The notes: generated by a model from the sequence alone, not told the origin. A DNA stretch of 64,000 nt from Allobacillus salarius (GCF_007559425.1 NZ_VMHE01000001.1:124001-188000), one strand, 5' to 3'; numbered from the stretch's first letter, positions 28,086-37,145 are shown. Numbers and translations are program-made.

Positions 28086-30152
28086 TCAACCATCCTCGGC
28101 AGAATTTAGTTGCTTTCCGATATTATACTTATCCATTTTGTAGTACAGATTTCGAATAGATATGTTTAACTGTTTTGCGGTTTTCGATTTGATATAATCA
28201 TTTGCTTCCAAGATTTCCAAAATGAATTGTTTCTCGAATTCATCCATCGCTTCTTGCAAAGTCGCATATTCTTCATCTCGATGGTCGTGAAGTAAATCCA
28301 ACTGATCAAAAGTATGTTTATGAAGTCTAGGAATGTGCTGCTCTTGGATTACACGTTCATGTGGGTGCATCTTAATGATTGCCTGAGCAATAATATTTTC
28401 CAATTCCCTAACATTTCCCGGAAAGCTGTATTTCCGAAGTTTTTCTAAAGCTTCTTCAGAAATATCATCTATATGCCGACCATAATTTTCATTTAAATGA
28501 TTTATTAAATGTTTGGCTAAAGGTTTTAAATCATTCATTCTTTCTCTTAATGGAGGTAAATGAATCGGCAGTCGATTCAGCCGGTAAAACAGCGATTCTT
28601 TAAAAGAACCGTTAATGATCGCACGTTCCAAGTTCACACTTGTTGCCGCTATGATTCGAACATCGACGGGTATCCGTTCATGTCCTCCGAATCGAACAAC
28701 TTCCTGATCTTCGAGAACTTTCAATAATTTACCTTGCATTGAAAGTGACATTTCACCTATATCATCTAGAAATACACTTCCGTTGCTTGCCTCTTCGAAT
28801 AATCCCTTTTGTCTTTCTGGAGGTCCTAATTCATCACCGAAAAGTTCTTTCTGTAACGTCTCATCATCCACCGTGCCGCAGTTTACACGAATGAACTTAT
28901 CAAACTTTCGGCGACTTTCATTATGAATTGCATGAGCTAGCAATTCTTTTCCGGTGCCAGGTTCTCCTCTCAACAGAATTGAAGTAGGCATTTTCGCACC
29001 GATTTTCGCTTGTTCAAGCGTTAAGCGCATATCCTCTGAGTTGGCAATGATGTCATCAAAAGTGTACTTGGCTTCAAGGTTGCGAATGATTCGTTTCGCT
29101 TTTTTTAATTCTGCACTGAGAGATTCAATTTCTGATAAGTCATGAATGACCCCTACACTACCCTTTAATGCTCCATCGACGATGATCGGTGCTACATTGA
29201 CAAGTACATCTTTGTTGAAAGGACCAACTTTCATTTTTCGCCCTCTCACAGGTTTTCTCGTTCGTAACACTTCATAGTGAACACTATCACCTTCAGATAT
29301 ATCGATGGTGGCTGGCTTCCCGATAATCTCCTTCTCATCAAGTCCGGTTATCTTGGTATACGCAGGATTGATCATTAAACCAATACCATTTTCATCAACT
29401 ACAGAAATTGCTTCCTCACTAGATTGGATAATTGCTTCAAGCATTGTTTGTACTTCTTTTAAATCAGTAACTTCCTCAGCAAGGCCTACGACTTCCGTTA
29501 TATCTTTGAAAACTGCGAAAGCACCGATCAATTCGTCTGAGTCATCGATCATTGGTATTCTTGTCGTAATCACTTTTTTACCATTCTCAAGAGTTAATTG
29601 TTTATTAATTTCTTTCGTTCTCGTTTGGAGAATGTTTGGTAATGCTGAATCAGGAATAATTTCACGAATTTTCTTTCCAAGCATCTCTGTTTCCTGCAGA
29701 CTTAGAATATTCGCAGCAGACTGATTAACAAATGTGATTTGCTCATCTGTATCGACAACAATCATTCCATCATGAATAGAAGATAGCAGGATCTCTCGCA
29801 TATTCACTTCATTTTCAACTTGACTCATTAATCCTTCTTTTTCATACAATAGATCCGCAATCACGTGCGCCACTGTCCCAGGAATTAATACGCAATTTTT
29901 AGGTTTCATTTGCCTTAATTCTTGAAAAACAGTTGCTTCACCAGTCGTTTCCACGATAATATCAACGGTGTCGTCAATTGCTTCTTTGTAAGATAAGTAT
30001 GTTGAAATCCCATTTTTTCTTGCTTTAATCATACCAGGCGCATTTGGATTAATGTCTGCAACTTTTTGCACAGATAGCAAATCGATATCTGAAAATAGAT
30101 GTAAAATTGCAGTTCCACCTTTTCCTGCTCCTACGATTAACACATTTTGCAT
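28086..30152 (-). CDS. bkdR: BkdR-like enhancer-binding protein lacking the GAFTGA loop
   Basis: A 688-residue regulator expected to control the bkd genes. Order of domains: an N-terminal Rossmann-like segment ([12 protein letters not shown], about 1-110), two PAS-type sensor regions (about 118-225 and 238-345), an AAA+ domain (about 365-600; Walker A GEPGTGKE at 396-403) and a Fis-type helix-turn-helix (about 640-680). Where sigma-54 activators carry the GAFTGA loop, residues 436-452 read ELFG then [10 protein letters not shown] then GLF: the loop is deleted. The Walker B motif is FLDDIGE instead of the usual LDEIGE. It is therefore unlikely to open sigma-54 promoters, and may act like TyrR. 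The ATG with AAGGTGG upstream is preferred to an earlier in-frame ATG. Confidence 0.88.
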   Translation of the reverse strand: MQNVLIVGAGKGGTAILHLFSDIDLLSVQKVADINPNAPGMIKARKNGISTYLSYKEAIDDTVDIIVETTGEATVFQELRQMKPKNCVLIPGTVAHVIADLLYEKEGLMSQVENEVNMREILLSSIHDGMIVVDTDEQITFVNQSAANILSLQETEMLGKKIREIIPDSALPNILQTRTKEINKQLTLENGKKVITTRIPMIDDSDELIGAFAVFKDITEVVGLAEEVTDLKEVQTMLEAIIQSSEEAISVVDENGIGLMINPAYTKITGLDEKEIIGKPATIDISEGDSVHYEVLRTRKPVRGRKMKVGPFNKDVLVNVAPIIVDGALKGSVGVIHDLSEIESLSAELKKAKRIIRNLEAKYTFDDIIANSEDMRLTLEQAKIGAKMPTSILLRGEPGTGKELLAHAIHNESRRKFDKFIRVNCGTVDDETLQKELFGDELGPPERQKGLFEEASNGSVFLDDIGEMSLSMQGKLLKVLEDQEVVRFGGHERIPVDVRIIAATSVNLERAIINGSFKESLFYRLNRLPIHLPPLRERMNDLKPLAKHLINHLNENYGRHIDDISEEALEKLRKYSFPGNVRELENIIAQAIIKMHPHERVIQEQHIPRLHKHTFDQLDLLHDHRDEEYATLQEAMDEFEKQFILEILEANDYIKSKTAKQLNISIRNLYYKMDKYNIGKQLNSAEDG

Positions 30153-30191
30153 CTTATCCACCTTTATCACTGCAATTTTTTGCATAGTTCT

Positions 30192-30221
30192 ATCATATAT
30201 GAAAACGCTTTAATTTTTCAA
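30192..30221 (-). promoter_or_regulatory. Sigma-A-like promoter of bkdR
   Basis: On the minus strand TTGAAA (30216-30221) and TATGAT (30192-30197) with an 18-base spacer, about 40 bases upstream of the bkdR ATG. The spacer contains a CcpA-type cre sequence. Confidence 0.6.
30200..30213. promoter_or_regulatory. Probable cre (CcpA operator) in the bkdR promoter
   Basis: TGAAAACGCTTTAA matches the cre pattern TGWNANCGNTNWCA at all but one fixed position. It lies between the -35 and -10 of the bkdR promoter, a position that would give catabolite repression of branched-chain amino acid degradation. Confidence 0.65.
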
Positions 30222-30291
30222 GTGTTTTCTCTGTGTTTTAAAGATAAATTTGATATAATCATGGAGGGATATAGAGAAAAGAGGGTATGCA

Positions 30292-30561
30292 ATGATTCGT
30301 TTAATCGCTTTAATCATTTTATTGATTCCTGGTATTTTAGCCGCTTACGGCATTAAATTACTTCGCGATTCATTTTTCGGTGAAGTTGCTCCAATATTTA
30401 TTAATGTCATGATCCAATTTGGAGCAGGTATACTGTTCATTATTATTGGTATCGGTTTTATTGGAGGATTTATCTACCGAAGAGATCAGAAGAAAAATAA
30501 AACGAAGGAATCCAGGAAAGATTGTGTATTAATCGACGATAAAAACAATGATATGAAATAA
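30292..30561 (+). CDS. yqzF: Small membrane protein YqzF (DUF2627)
   Basis: An 89-residue protein with two hydrophobic helices (about 2-25 and 38-65) followed by a basic, charged tail (RRDQKKNKTKESRK). The sequence MIRLIALIILLIPG and its position divergent from bkdR match YqzF of B. subtilis. Function unknown. The ATG follows AGAGGG; a TATAAT lies about 40 bases upstream. Confidence 0.85.
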   Translation: MIRLIALIILLIPGILAAYGIKLLRDSFFGEVAPIFINVMIQFGAGILFIIIGIGFIGGFIYRRDQKKNKTKESRKDCVLIDDKNNDMK

Positions 30562-30583
30562 ATGATTATAAAATGAATAAAAA

Positions 30584-30622
30584 GGCAGAGCAGTCGATGT
30601 TGTTGACTGCTCTGCCCTTTTT
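30584..30622. terminator. Bidirectional terminator between yqzF and the ureohydrolase gene
   Basis: Perfect 12-base stem GGCAGAGCAGTC (30584-30595 and 30605-30616) followed by CTTTTTT; the opposite side is an A run. Confidence 0.93.
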
Positions 30623-31575
30623 TATTTATTCTCTTTTTCGTGCAAAATGTTTCCTGCTAATGCGTACAGAATAATTGTTGATGCCAAGTGTGAAGAAAAA
30701 TCATTTGGATCTTGAATTGGATAAATCTCAACCAAATCCATGCCAATAATTCCTTTTTTAGCGAAAGCATGTACTAATTCAACCAACTCAAAAGAAGTTA
30801 GGCCATTTCCATCAACCGGACCACCTGGGTTGAAAGCGAAATCTAACACATCACTACAAATGGATAAATAAACAGCTTCAGTACCTTCGCTTGCAATTTG
30901 ATATGCCTTATCTGCCATTGCTTGAATATTATTTGCATAACGAATTTCCCTCGACGTAATGGTTGTAGCACCTGCTTCAGCAGCAAACTTTCCAGTTTCT
31001 GGTTTATTTCTCGGTCCATGAATGCCCATATGGACGATACTTTCACTACGAACATTCTCATCTTCATACAAACGTTTGAATGGTGTTGATCGAGCATACA
31101 TTTCGCCTTGATAATCATTCATATTGTCATAATGCGCATCTAAATGAATGATTCCCACTTTACCATCGATTTTTTTACCCAATGCACTGACTATCGGAAA
31201 AGTGATTCCATGATCTCCGCCAAATGCTACCGGAAACTTACCGGTGTCCCATACTTTGCCGGCAAAATTTTCGATTCGATTCATTGTGTCAGGAACATCA
31301 TGAGGAACAATATCAACATCACCTAAATCACCTAGTTGATAATGAGCGAGTACATCAATCCCGTCCAATTCAGGTAAATAACCGCTGTAACGAGCGGAAT
31401 TTAAACGAATGGATTTTGGACCGAGCTCTGCTCCTGTATAGTCTCCCCAAGTTACAGCGCCTTCCCATGGCACTCCATAGATCAATACGTCTCGATCATT
31501 TACTTGGTCGGTTCCAATCTGAACTTTTTTACCTCCTAAAAAACATGGGGTGTTCCCGTAAATTTTATCTGTCAT
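30622..31575 (-). CDS. Arginase/agmatinase-family (ureohydrolase) protein with altered metal site
   Basis: A 317-residue member of the Mn-dependent ureohydrolase family, which hydrolyses guanidino or formimino compounds. Ligand motifs GGDHG and HLDAHYDN are intact, as is the late Glu in GMDLVEIYP. The third motif, normally SxDxDxxDP, reads SICSDVLDF, so the bridging Asp is Cys240 and only the second Asp (D242) remains. The substrate may be agmatine, formiminoglutamate, arginine, guanidine or something else; no hut genes are adjacent. The ATG with AGAGGATG upstream is chosen. The gene lies downstream of a PutP-type transporter, with a hairpin between them. Confidence 0.8.
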   Translation of the reverse strand: MTDKIYGNTPCFLGGKKVQIGTDQVNDRDVLIYGVPWEGAVTWGDYTGAELGPKSIRLNSARYSGYLPELDGIDVLAHYQLGDLGDVDIVPHDVPDTMNRIENFAGKVWDTGKFPVAFGGDHGITFPIVSALGKKIDGKVGIIHLDAHYDNMNDYQGEMYARSTPFKRLYEDENVRSESIVHMGIHGPRNKPETGKFAAEAGATTITSREIRYANNIQAMADKAYQIASEGTEAVYLSICSDVLDFAFNPGGPVDGNGLTSFELVELVHAFAKKGIIGMDLVEIYPIQDPNDFSSHLASTIILYALAGNILHEKENK

Positions 31576-31608
31576 CGAAATCACATCCTCTTCTGTGTTC
31601 AAGAAAAG

Positions 31609-31643
31609 GCTTGGAGTGTACTCCAAACCTTTTCTGTCGTTCT
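31609..31643 (-). terminator. Hairpin between putP and the ureohydrolase gene
   Basis: Near-perfect 15-base inverted repeat (AGAAAAGGTTTGGAG / CTCCAAGCCTTTTCT) after the putP stop, with only a short T stretch in the stem. It may be a partial terminator that lowers expression of the downstream ureohydrolase gene. Confidence 0.6.
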
Positions 31644-31661
31644 ATGTCTATTTTATAGTTA

Positions 31662-33161
31662 TTATAAGTTATTGACAACCTTATCATATTCTTCTGTAAT
31701 CTCTTCTGAAGGACCTTTGCCAATTACACTAACTAATATAATAGTTAAACTACCGAACAGGAATCCTGGTACCATTTCGTATATTTCATAGCCTGTTAAG
31801 GACCACGTCATGACCGTTAAGCCTCCGACAATCATACCAGCAAGAACACCGTTCCGTGTCGTTTTTCTCCAGAATAGGGAGAATAAAATTGGTGGTCCAA
31901 AAGTAGCACCAAAGCCAGCCCAAGCATAAGAAACAAGGTCAAGTACTGAACTACTTTCATTCCATGCTAGGATAACTGCGATAACCGCAATGAGTAATAC
32001 TGAAATCCGCCCGACCCACACCAGTTCTTTTTCTGACGCGGCTCTTCTGAAAAACCTGCGATAAAAATCTTCTGTTAATGCACTGGATGAGACCAGTAGC
32101 TGTGAGTCGACTGTACTCATGATCGCAGCCAATACAGCGGCTAATAAAAAGCCAGCAACCCATGGATTATAAGTCATTTGTACCAATACAATAAATACTT
32201 GTTCCGGGTCAGCCAGTGGCTCTGAAATTGATACAATTCCAATCATCCCAACTAGTAAAGAGGAATATAGCGGAATGACAACACCCATGATCATGGCAAT
32301 AAGTCTGGATTTTCGGATTTCCTTGTGGCTTCGAATAGCCATAAAGCGGACTAAAATATGCGGTTGACCGAAGTAACCAAGTCCCCATGCTAACGCCGAA
32401 ATAATACCCACTATACCGATTGCGCCTGCTGACTCCCATAATATGCCATTACCTTGGTCATATGCTGTTCCGGCAAATGCGTCCGTTAAGCTTTCACGGA
32501 CACTACCCATACCCTCAAATAAAGCACCAAATCCTCCAATTTCATACACACCGACAATGGCTGTGATCGCTAAAGCGACGAACATTAAAAATGCTTGAAT
32601 GAAGTCCGTAAAACTAACTGCTAAAAATCCTCCAAGGAATGTATAAGCTACAATAACGATTGCACCAATTAACAGTGCATTATGGTAATTAAAATCAAAT
32701 GTTCCTTCGAATAACTTAGCTCCTGCAACAAGTCCTGAAGCTGTATAAAAAAGGAAAAAAGCTAAAATAAATAATGCCGAAATGAGACGCAACAAATTAG
32801 AACGATCTCGAAAACGGTTTTCAAAGAACTCAGGTAAAGTAATTGAATCTTTGGAGAACTGTGTATATACGCGTAATCTTTTAGCAACGAAACGCCAGTT
32901 AAACATCGCTCCGATTGCAAGACCGACGGCGAGCCACAAACTCCATTGTCCGAAACCTGCAGCGTATGCCGCACCTGGAAGTCCTAATAAAAGCCATCCG
33001 CTAAAATCACTTGCGGATGCAGAGAAAGCCGTCACCCAACTGCCAAGACGACGCCCTCCTAAAATATAATCGGACATCGTGTTTGTCATTCGGTACGTCG
33101 TAATACCGATCGCAAGAAGGACGACTAAATACAGAAGGAAAGTAATATACGTTGGATTCAC
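31662..33161 (-). CDS. putP: Sodium:proline symporter (SSS family)
   Basis: A 499-residue integral membrane protein with about 13 helices. PutP-type signatures include SDYILGGRRLGSWVTAFSASASDFSGWLLLGLPG in the first two helices, the cytoplasmic RLRVYTQFS stretch, and AAIMSTVDSQLLVSSSALTEDFY around residue 340, all associated with Na+ and proline binding. In a salt-adapted Bacillaceae it could serve osmoprotection (OpuE-like) or proline catabolism; no putBC genes are present here. The GTG start overlaps the stop of a 40-codon ORF by 4 bases, and its AAGGAGG lies inside that ORF. Confidence 0.93.
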   Translation of the reverse strand: MNPTYITFLLYLVVLLAIGITTYRMTNTMSDYILGGRRLGSWVTAFSASASDFSGWLLLGLPGAAYAAGFGQWSLWLAVGLAIGAMFNWRFVAKRLRVYTQFSKDSITLPEFFENRFRDRSNLLRLISALFILAFFLFYTASGLVAGAKLFEGTFDFNYHNALLIGAIVIVAYTFLGGFLAVSFTDFIQAFLMFVALAITAIVGVYEIGGFGALFEGMGSVRESLTDAFAGTAYDQGNGILWESAGAIGIVGIISALAWGLGYFGQPHILVRFMAIRSHKEIRKSRLIAMIMGVVIPLYSSLLVGMIGIVSISEPLADPEQVFIVLVQMTYNPWVAGFLLAAVLAAIMSTVDSQLLVSSSALTEDFYRRFFRRAASEKELVWVGRISVLLIAVIAVILAWNESSSVLDLVSYAWAGFGATFGPPILFSLFWRKTTRNGVLAGMIVGGLTVMTWSLTGYEIYEMVPGFLFGSLTIILVSVIGKGPSEEITEEYDKVVNNL

Positions 33162-33280
33162 TCAGAATCATCCTCCTTCGGTGCATCAGTATAATATGAT
33201 ATGACTGCCCATATTGCCAATAATGGCATAGGCACAAGAAACCAGAACCAAGTCCAGCTTGTTAAAGTAAGTATTACCAT
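33158..33280 (-). CDS. Tiny membrane protein translationally coupled to putP
   Basis: A 40-residue ORF with one Trp-rich hydrophobic helix (about residues 3-28) and an acidic tail ending KEDDSE. The ATG is about 10 bases after GGGAGG; a TTG two codons earlier is an alternative start. Its stop overlaps the putP GTG in a GTGA junction, and the putP ribosome site is inside it, which argues that it is translated. Small accessory proteins are known for several Na+ symporter families in Bacillales, but this sequence is not one I recognise. Function not assigned. Confidence 0.65.
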   Translation of the reverse strand: MVILTLTSWTWFWFLVPMPLLAIWAVISYYTDAPKEDDSE

Positions 33281-33354
33281 AGCCAAGTTTCCTCCCAATA
33301 ATTTAGTTCTCTCTATTTTAAATTTATCAGATAATTAAGTCAACTTGATGTTGG

Positions 33355-34701
33355 CTACTCAAAAAATTCACGATAAAGAGATTGAACAGTTTGTTGAAGC
33401 TTTTCAGACTCTATTCCGAACATCATGGAAACTTCTGAAGAGCCCTGATTAATCATCTCAATATTCGTTGTCGCTTCAGCGATAGCCTTCGTCGCTTTCG
33501 CTGCAACATTAATCCGTTGGCTCATCCCTTCGCCGACCAACATAATCATTGCCAAGTTATGTTGAATAGAAATTGTATCAACATTTAATTCTGATTGGAT
33601 TCGTTTTAATACTTTCTGTTCTTTTTCTTTCGTCAGTTGATGGGATCGGACAATAACTGACATATCGTCAATTCCAGATGGAGCATGCTCAAAAGATATG
33701 TTTTCATCGACTAAAATTTTTAAAAGTCGAAGTCCGAATCCTAACTCTCTGTTCATTAAATATTTCCGTACGTAAATACTCGAGAATCCCTCATCACTTG
33801 CAATTCCTACAACTGGCTTAGAGAAATCTTCTTTTTCAGCTTTAATCATTGTTCCTGGAAGATCAGGTTGATTCGTATTTTTAACAACGACTGGAATTTT
33901 CTTTTTAAAAGCTGGGATTAAAGCTTCATCATGAAAAACAGAAAATCCGGAATAAGATAATTCGCGCATTTCTTTATACGTAAGCATCGTAATTTCTTTC
34001 GGTTGAGGTACAAGCTTCGGATTGACACAGTAGACAGAGCTTACGTCCGTGAAATTTTCGTATAAATCAGCCTCAACGCCTGCAGCTATAATGGATCCCG
34101 TAATATCTGAACCACCACGTGGGAAAGTTCTCAATTGGCCGTTTTTTGTATAACCAAAGAACCCTGGAATGACAATAACACCACGTTCATTTCGGAGTTG
34201 ATGTATTTGTTCATATGCTTCATCCAGAATGACCGCATTTCCATAATCGTCACTCACAATGATTCCAGCTTCTTTAGGGTTTCTATATGTAGATTGTATT
34301 CCCAATTCAGACAAATAATCACTTAGAATCCGAGCCAATGTGTCTTCGCCAAAGGATTTTAATTCATCCACCAGTTGTTCATCGCTCTTTTTCATAGAAA
34401 ATAATTTTTCAATCTTATTTTTCAGGTCGTTTGGAATATCATTTGGTAATAATAATTCTTCTGTAATCATTCGAAAACGATTTACGACTTTGTTCAATGT
34501 GTCTTGGTAGTCGACACCGTCTTTGAATTGCTTTAGTAATTGGATAAATAAATCAGTTACTTTGTGATCGTCTTCAAATCGTTTCCCTGGCGCTGAAACA
34601 ACAATAAATTTGCGGGTTTCATCCGCTTTAATAATATTGGCTACTTTTTTCAACATCTCTGCACTTGCTACTGAACTTCCACCGAATTTCGCAACTTTCA
34701 T
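33355..34701 (-). CDS. Aspartate kinase (ThrD/YclM, aspartokinase III type)
   Basis: Phosphorylates aspartate, the first step towards lysine, threonine and methionine (and ectoine in halophiles). The 448-residue length and the start MKVAKFGGSSVASAE match the YclM-type isozyme. The kinase domain (1-285) includes VVSAPGKR and FPRGGSDITG; two ACT domains occupy about 300-448. It is monocistronic between the putP group and the spo0A terminator, not next to any ect or lys genes. No lysine riboswitch is present in the 105 bases upstream. Confidence 0.9.
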   Translation of the reverse strand: MKVAKFGGSSVASAEMLKKVANIIKADETRKFIVVSAPGKRFEDDHKVTDLFIQLLKQFKDGVDYQDTLNKVVNRFRMITEELLLPNDIPNDLKNKIEKLFSMKKSDEQLVDELKSFGEDTLARILSDYLSELGIQSTYRNPKEAGIIVSDDYGNAVILDEAYEQIHQLRNERGVIVIPGFFGYTKNGQLRTFPRGGSDITGSIIAAGVEADLYENFTDVSSVYCVNPKLVPQPKEITMLTYKEMRELSYSGFSVFHDEALIPAFKKKIPVVVKNTNQPDLPGTMIKAEKEDFSKPVVGIASDEGFSSIYVRKYLMNRELGFGLRLLKILVDENISFEHAPSGIDDMSVIVRSHQLTKEKEQKVLKRIQSELNVDTISIQHNLAMIMLVGEGMSQRINVAAKATKAIAEATTNIEMINQGSSEVSMMFGIESEKLQQTVQSLYREFFE

Positions 34702-34806
34702 GTAGACACCTTCTTTTCCTCACCTGAATTAAAGATGTTCTATTTTAACATGAAAGCAACATTATTAACATATCAGGATTTTCCAAATAGGCGTTGAATG
34801 AAAAAT

Positions 34807-34836
34807 AAAAAAAGCGACCGAAATGGCCGCTTTTTT
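34807..34836 (-). terminator. Terminator of spo0A
   Basis: Stem with GCGACC/GGCCGC core flanked by A6 and T6 runs (34807-34836), directly after the spo0A stop. Confidence 0.92.
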
Positions 34837-34842
34837 GTTCAA

Positions 34843-35622
34843 TTAACTCACTTTATGTTCTAAACGAAGTTTATCTGCAATCATTGCAATGAATTCGCTA
34901 TTTGTCGGTTTCGCTTTGGAAACGCTTACTGTATATCCAAAAATCGATGATAATGAGTCAATATTTCCACGGTTCCACGCTACTTCAATCGCATGACGGA
35001 TTGCACGTTCTACACGTGATGCCGTTGTATTGAATTTTTTTGCGATATCTGGATAAAGTACTTTTGTAATCGAACCGAGTAGCTCAATATCATGATAAAC
35101 CATTGAAATTGCTTCTCTTAAATACATATAACCTTTAATATGTGCCGGAACGCCGACTTCATGAATAATTGAAGTAATATTGGAGTTTAAATCAATTTTC
35201 TTTGGTTGTGCTACGCCTTCATTGTATGATTTAACTCGTGTCATTGTTTGCCCACCAGCCGCTTGAACAATTTGATCTCTTAAATGTTCCATATCAAACG
35301 GTTTCATCATGTAGTATGTAGCTCCAAGATCAACAGCTTTTTTCGTAACCGACTCGTGTCCAAATGCGGTCAACATGATCACATTAGGCAATGTTTCAAT
35401 TTCTAATTGATGCATATCTTCTAACACCGCTAAGCCATCGATATGTGGCATGATAATATCCAATACTAAAACATCTGGAATGGTCTCTTCCAACATGCTT
35501 AAACATTCTTTTCCATTATAAGCTGTTCCAACAACTTCCATTCCTTCTTCTGTTAAATACTTCTCTAACATATGCACTAAATCTTTGTTGTCATCTGCGA
35601 TTGCTACATTAATCTTTTCCAT
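34843..35622 (-). CDS. spo0A: Sporulation master regulator Spo0A
   Basis: Phosphorelay response regulator of 259 residues. The receiver domain (1-120) has the acidic pocket ADDN, the phosphoacceptor Asp55 in VLVLDIIMP and Lys in MMKPFD. The C-terminal effector domain (about 145-259) carries the Spo0A DNA-binding helices, including [22 protein letters not shown] and the highly conserved [19 protein letters not shown]. The ATG follows GGAGGG. It lies downstream of spoIVB, the universal Bacillus arrangement. A perfect 0A box lies about 170 bases upstream. Confidence 0.98.
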   Translation of the reverse strand: MEKINVAIADDNKDLVHMLEKYLTEEGMEVVGTAYNGKECLSMLEETIPDVLVLDIIMPHIDGLAVLEDMHQLEIETLPNVIMLTAFGHESVTKKAVDLGATYYMMKPFDMEHLRDQIVQAAGGQTMTRVKSYNEGVAQPKKIDLNSNITSIIHEVGVPAHIKGYMYLREAISMVYHDIELLGSITKVLYPDIAKKFNTTASRVERAIRHAIEVAWNRGNIDSLSSIFGYTVSVSKAKPTNSEFIAMIADKLRLEHKVS

Positions 35623-35788
35623 AATTACCCTCCAAATTTGTAATTTCCATTTCCTTCTACAGTATAACTTCTATAAATAACCTAAATCCCCTCTTTTTTC
35701 TTTAAATTTTTTTAAATTATCTATAAAAAGCGAGTTTTTCTAATGAATGCTCAAGAATTCGTTTAGTTTCAACAAATTATGATGTATT

Positions 35789-35796
35789 TTGTCGAA
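35789..35796. promoter_or_regulatory. 0A box upstream of spo0A
   Basis: TTGTCGAA, within TTTTGTCGAAAA, matches the Spo0A-binding consensus exactly. It is about 170 bases upstream of the spo0A start, in keeping with autoregulation. Confidence 0.65.
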
Positions 35797-35809
35797 AATA
35801 TTATGTAAA

Positions 35810-35839
35810 TTAACCAGTCGGGATGTACCGACTGGTTAA
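35810..35839 (-). terminator. Terminator of spoIVB
   Basis: Perfect 12-base stem TTAACCAGTCGG / CCGACTGGTTAA with a 6-base loop, just after the spoIVB stop; followed by TTTA on the minus strand. Confidence 0.8.
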
Positions 35840-35842
35840 TGG

Positions 35843-36916
35843 TTAACTTGCTAATGCTGTTTGTTTATCAGCTATTTGTAGACCTGCTTCATTTAACATC
35901 CACTCAACATGTACACCATATCCGCTTTTTGAATCATTTAGAAACACATGGGTAATTGCTCCTACCAATTTTCCATCCTGTATGATTGGGCTTCCGCTCA
36001 TACCTTGCACAATTCCACCGGTTTTCTTAAGCAAACGTTCATCGGTAACTTTAATAATCATTCCTTTTGTTGCTGCTTTCTGAGAAGGCTTAGAACTAAT
36101 TATTTCTACATCAAATGTTTCAACTTCATCGCCTTCAATTACCGTATAGATTTTTGCTTTACCTTTTTTGACTTCATCGGATGAAGCTACAGGAATTGGC
36201 TTTTTTTGTGAAAATAATTCGGATCCTTTTGTAATTTTACCAAAAATACCGAAATCGCTGTTCTTTTGTATTGTGCCTAAGCTTGAATCTTTCATGGAAA
36301 ATCGCGCTTTTTTCTCACCGGGAACACCGTTTTCGCCTTTGTTTATAGATGTAACCTGCGATCGAACAATTTTACCATTATAAATATCCATCGGTTTTTT
36401 TGAATGTTGATCGGTTATCCTATGACCAAGTGCACCATATTTCTGAAATTTGGGGTCGTAAAAGGTCATCGTTCCAATACCTGCTGTTGCATCTTTGATG
36501 AATAAACCTAATTTTAGTTCATCATCGATCTCGTATGGTTTTAAATTAATTGGAAAGATGTTTTCTTTTCTCTTGACCATTAATTCAACTGTATCGGATT
36601 TCTCGGTCATCCGTTCTAATAAGGAAGTGAATTCGCTCATGTTTTCAATTTTTGCTTGATTTACTCGGATAATGATGTCACCAACTTGAAGACCTGATTG
36701 CTTTGCCGGAGAAATTTCGCCATCTGACGTTTTAATTTCACTAAATCCTGCAACGACTACGCCAGAGGTGTGTAATTGTACACCGACTGATTGGCCACCA
36801 GGTATGACATGAGTTACTGTTGGTTGGTTTTCCGCTAAAATAATGGTGCCAGATGCGAATGGAGTGATGAACGAAACAAGGAGGATCATAAAAAGGGTTA
36901 CGCGGGAACGGATCAT
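35843..36916 (-). CDS. spoIVB: SpoIVB signalling serine peptidase (short form)
   Basis: Forespore-secreted PDZ/S55 protease that triggers pro-sigma-K processing by cleaving SpoIVFA. The 357 residues comprise a signal/anchor helix (about 6-28), a PDZ domain (about 45-120) and the peptidase domain. Catalytic residues by alignment to the B. subtilis enzyme are H165 (GALGHRITD), D292 and S307 (GIVQGMSGSP). Compared with the roughly 426-residue B. subtilis protein, about 70 residues between the membrane helix and the PDZ domain are missing. It lies between recN and spo0A. Confidence 0.95.
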   Translation of the reverse strand: MIRSRVTLFMILLVSFITPFASGTIILAENQPTVTHVIPGGQSVGVQLHTSGVVVAGFSEIKTSDGEISPAKQSGLQVGDIIIRVNQAKIENMSEFTSLLERMTEKSDTVELMVKRKENIFPINLKPYEIDDELKLGLFIKDATAGIGTMTFYDPKFQKYGALGHRITDQHSKKPMDIYNGKIVRSQVTSINKGENGVPGEKKARFSMKDSSLGTIQKNSDFGIFGKITKGSELFSQKKPIPVASSDEVKKGKAKIYTVIEGDEVETFDVEIISSKPSQKAATKGMIIKVTDERLLKKTGGIVQGMSGSPIIQDGKLVGAITHVFLNDSKSGYGVHVEWMLNEAGLQIADKQTALAS

Positions 36917-37105
36917 ATATTCAACTCCTCATTTCATGGTGTTTTCATCTTCTGATGTTTCACCATTAATTTGAGCTAAATCGATGTTTTTTAAACGACT
37001 TAATACCATGCAATGAAGTTTAACTTTTCCTTTTATGAGTGAAATTATGACGTATAGATCGTATTTTTGATGTATTTATGCTAAATCGAGAAATGATTGG
37101 ACAAT

Positions 37106-37138
37106 AAAAAAGCTATCCGTTTATTGGATAGCTTTTGA
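37106..37138 (-). terminator. Terminator of recN
   Basis: Minus-strand stem AGCTATCC/GGATAGCT (37111-37118 and 37126-37133) followed by a T6 run. The rest of the 37139-36917 gap holds only the spoIVB upstream region, in which I could not fix a sigma-G promoter. Confidence 0.9.
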
Positions 37139-37145
37139 ATTATGA

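Noticed and set aside
34702-34806. Possible lysine riboswitch upstream of the aspartokinase gene
   Set aside because: Only about 105 bases are available up to the spo0A terminator, and the sequence is AT-rich without the needed stems.
35650-35700. A sigma-H-like promoter for spo0A (AGGGGATTT followed by AGAAGTT)
   Set aside because: Spacer is about 9 bases instead of 11-12 and the -10 has a mismatch, so I did not list it.
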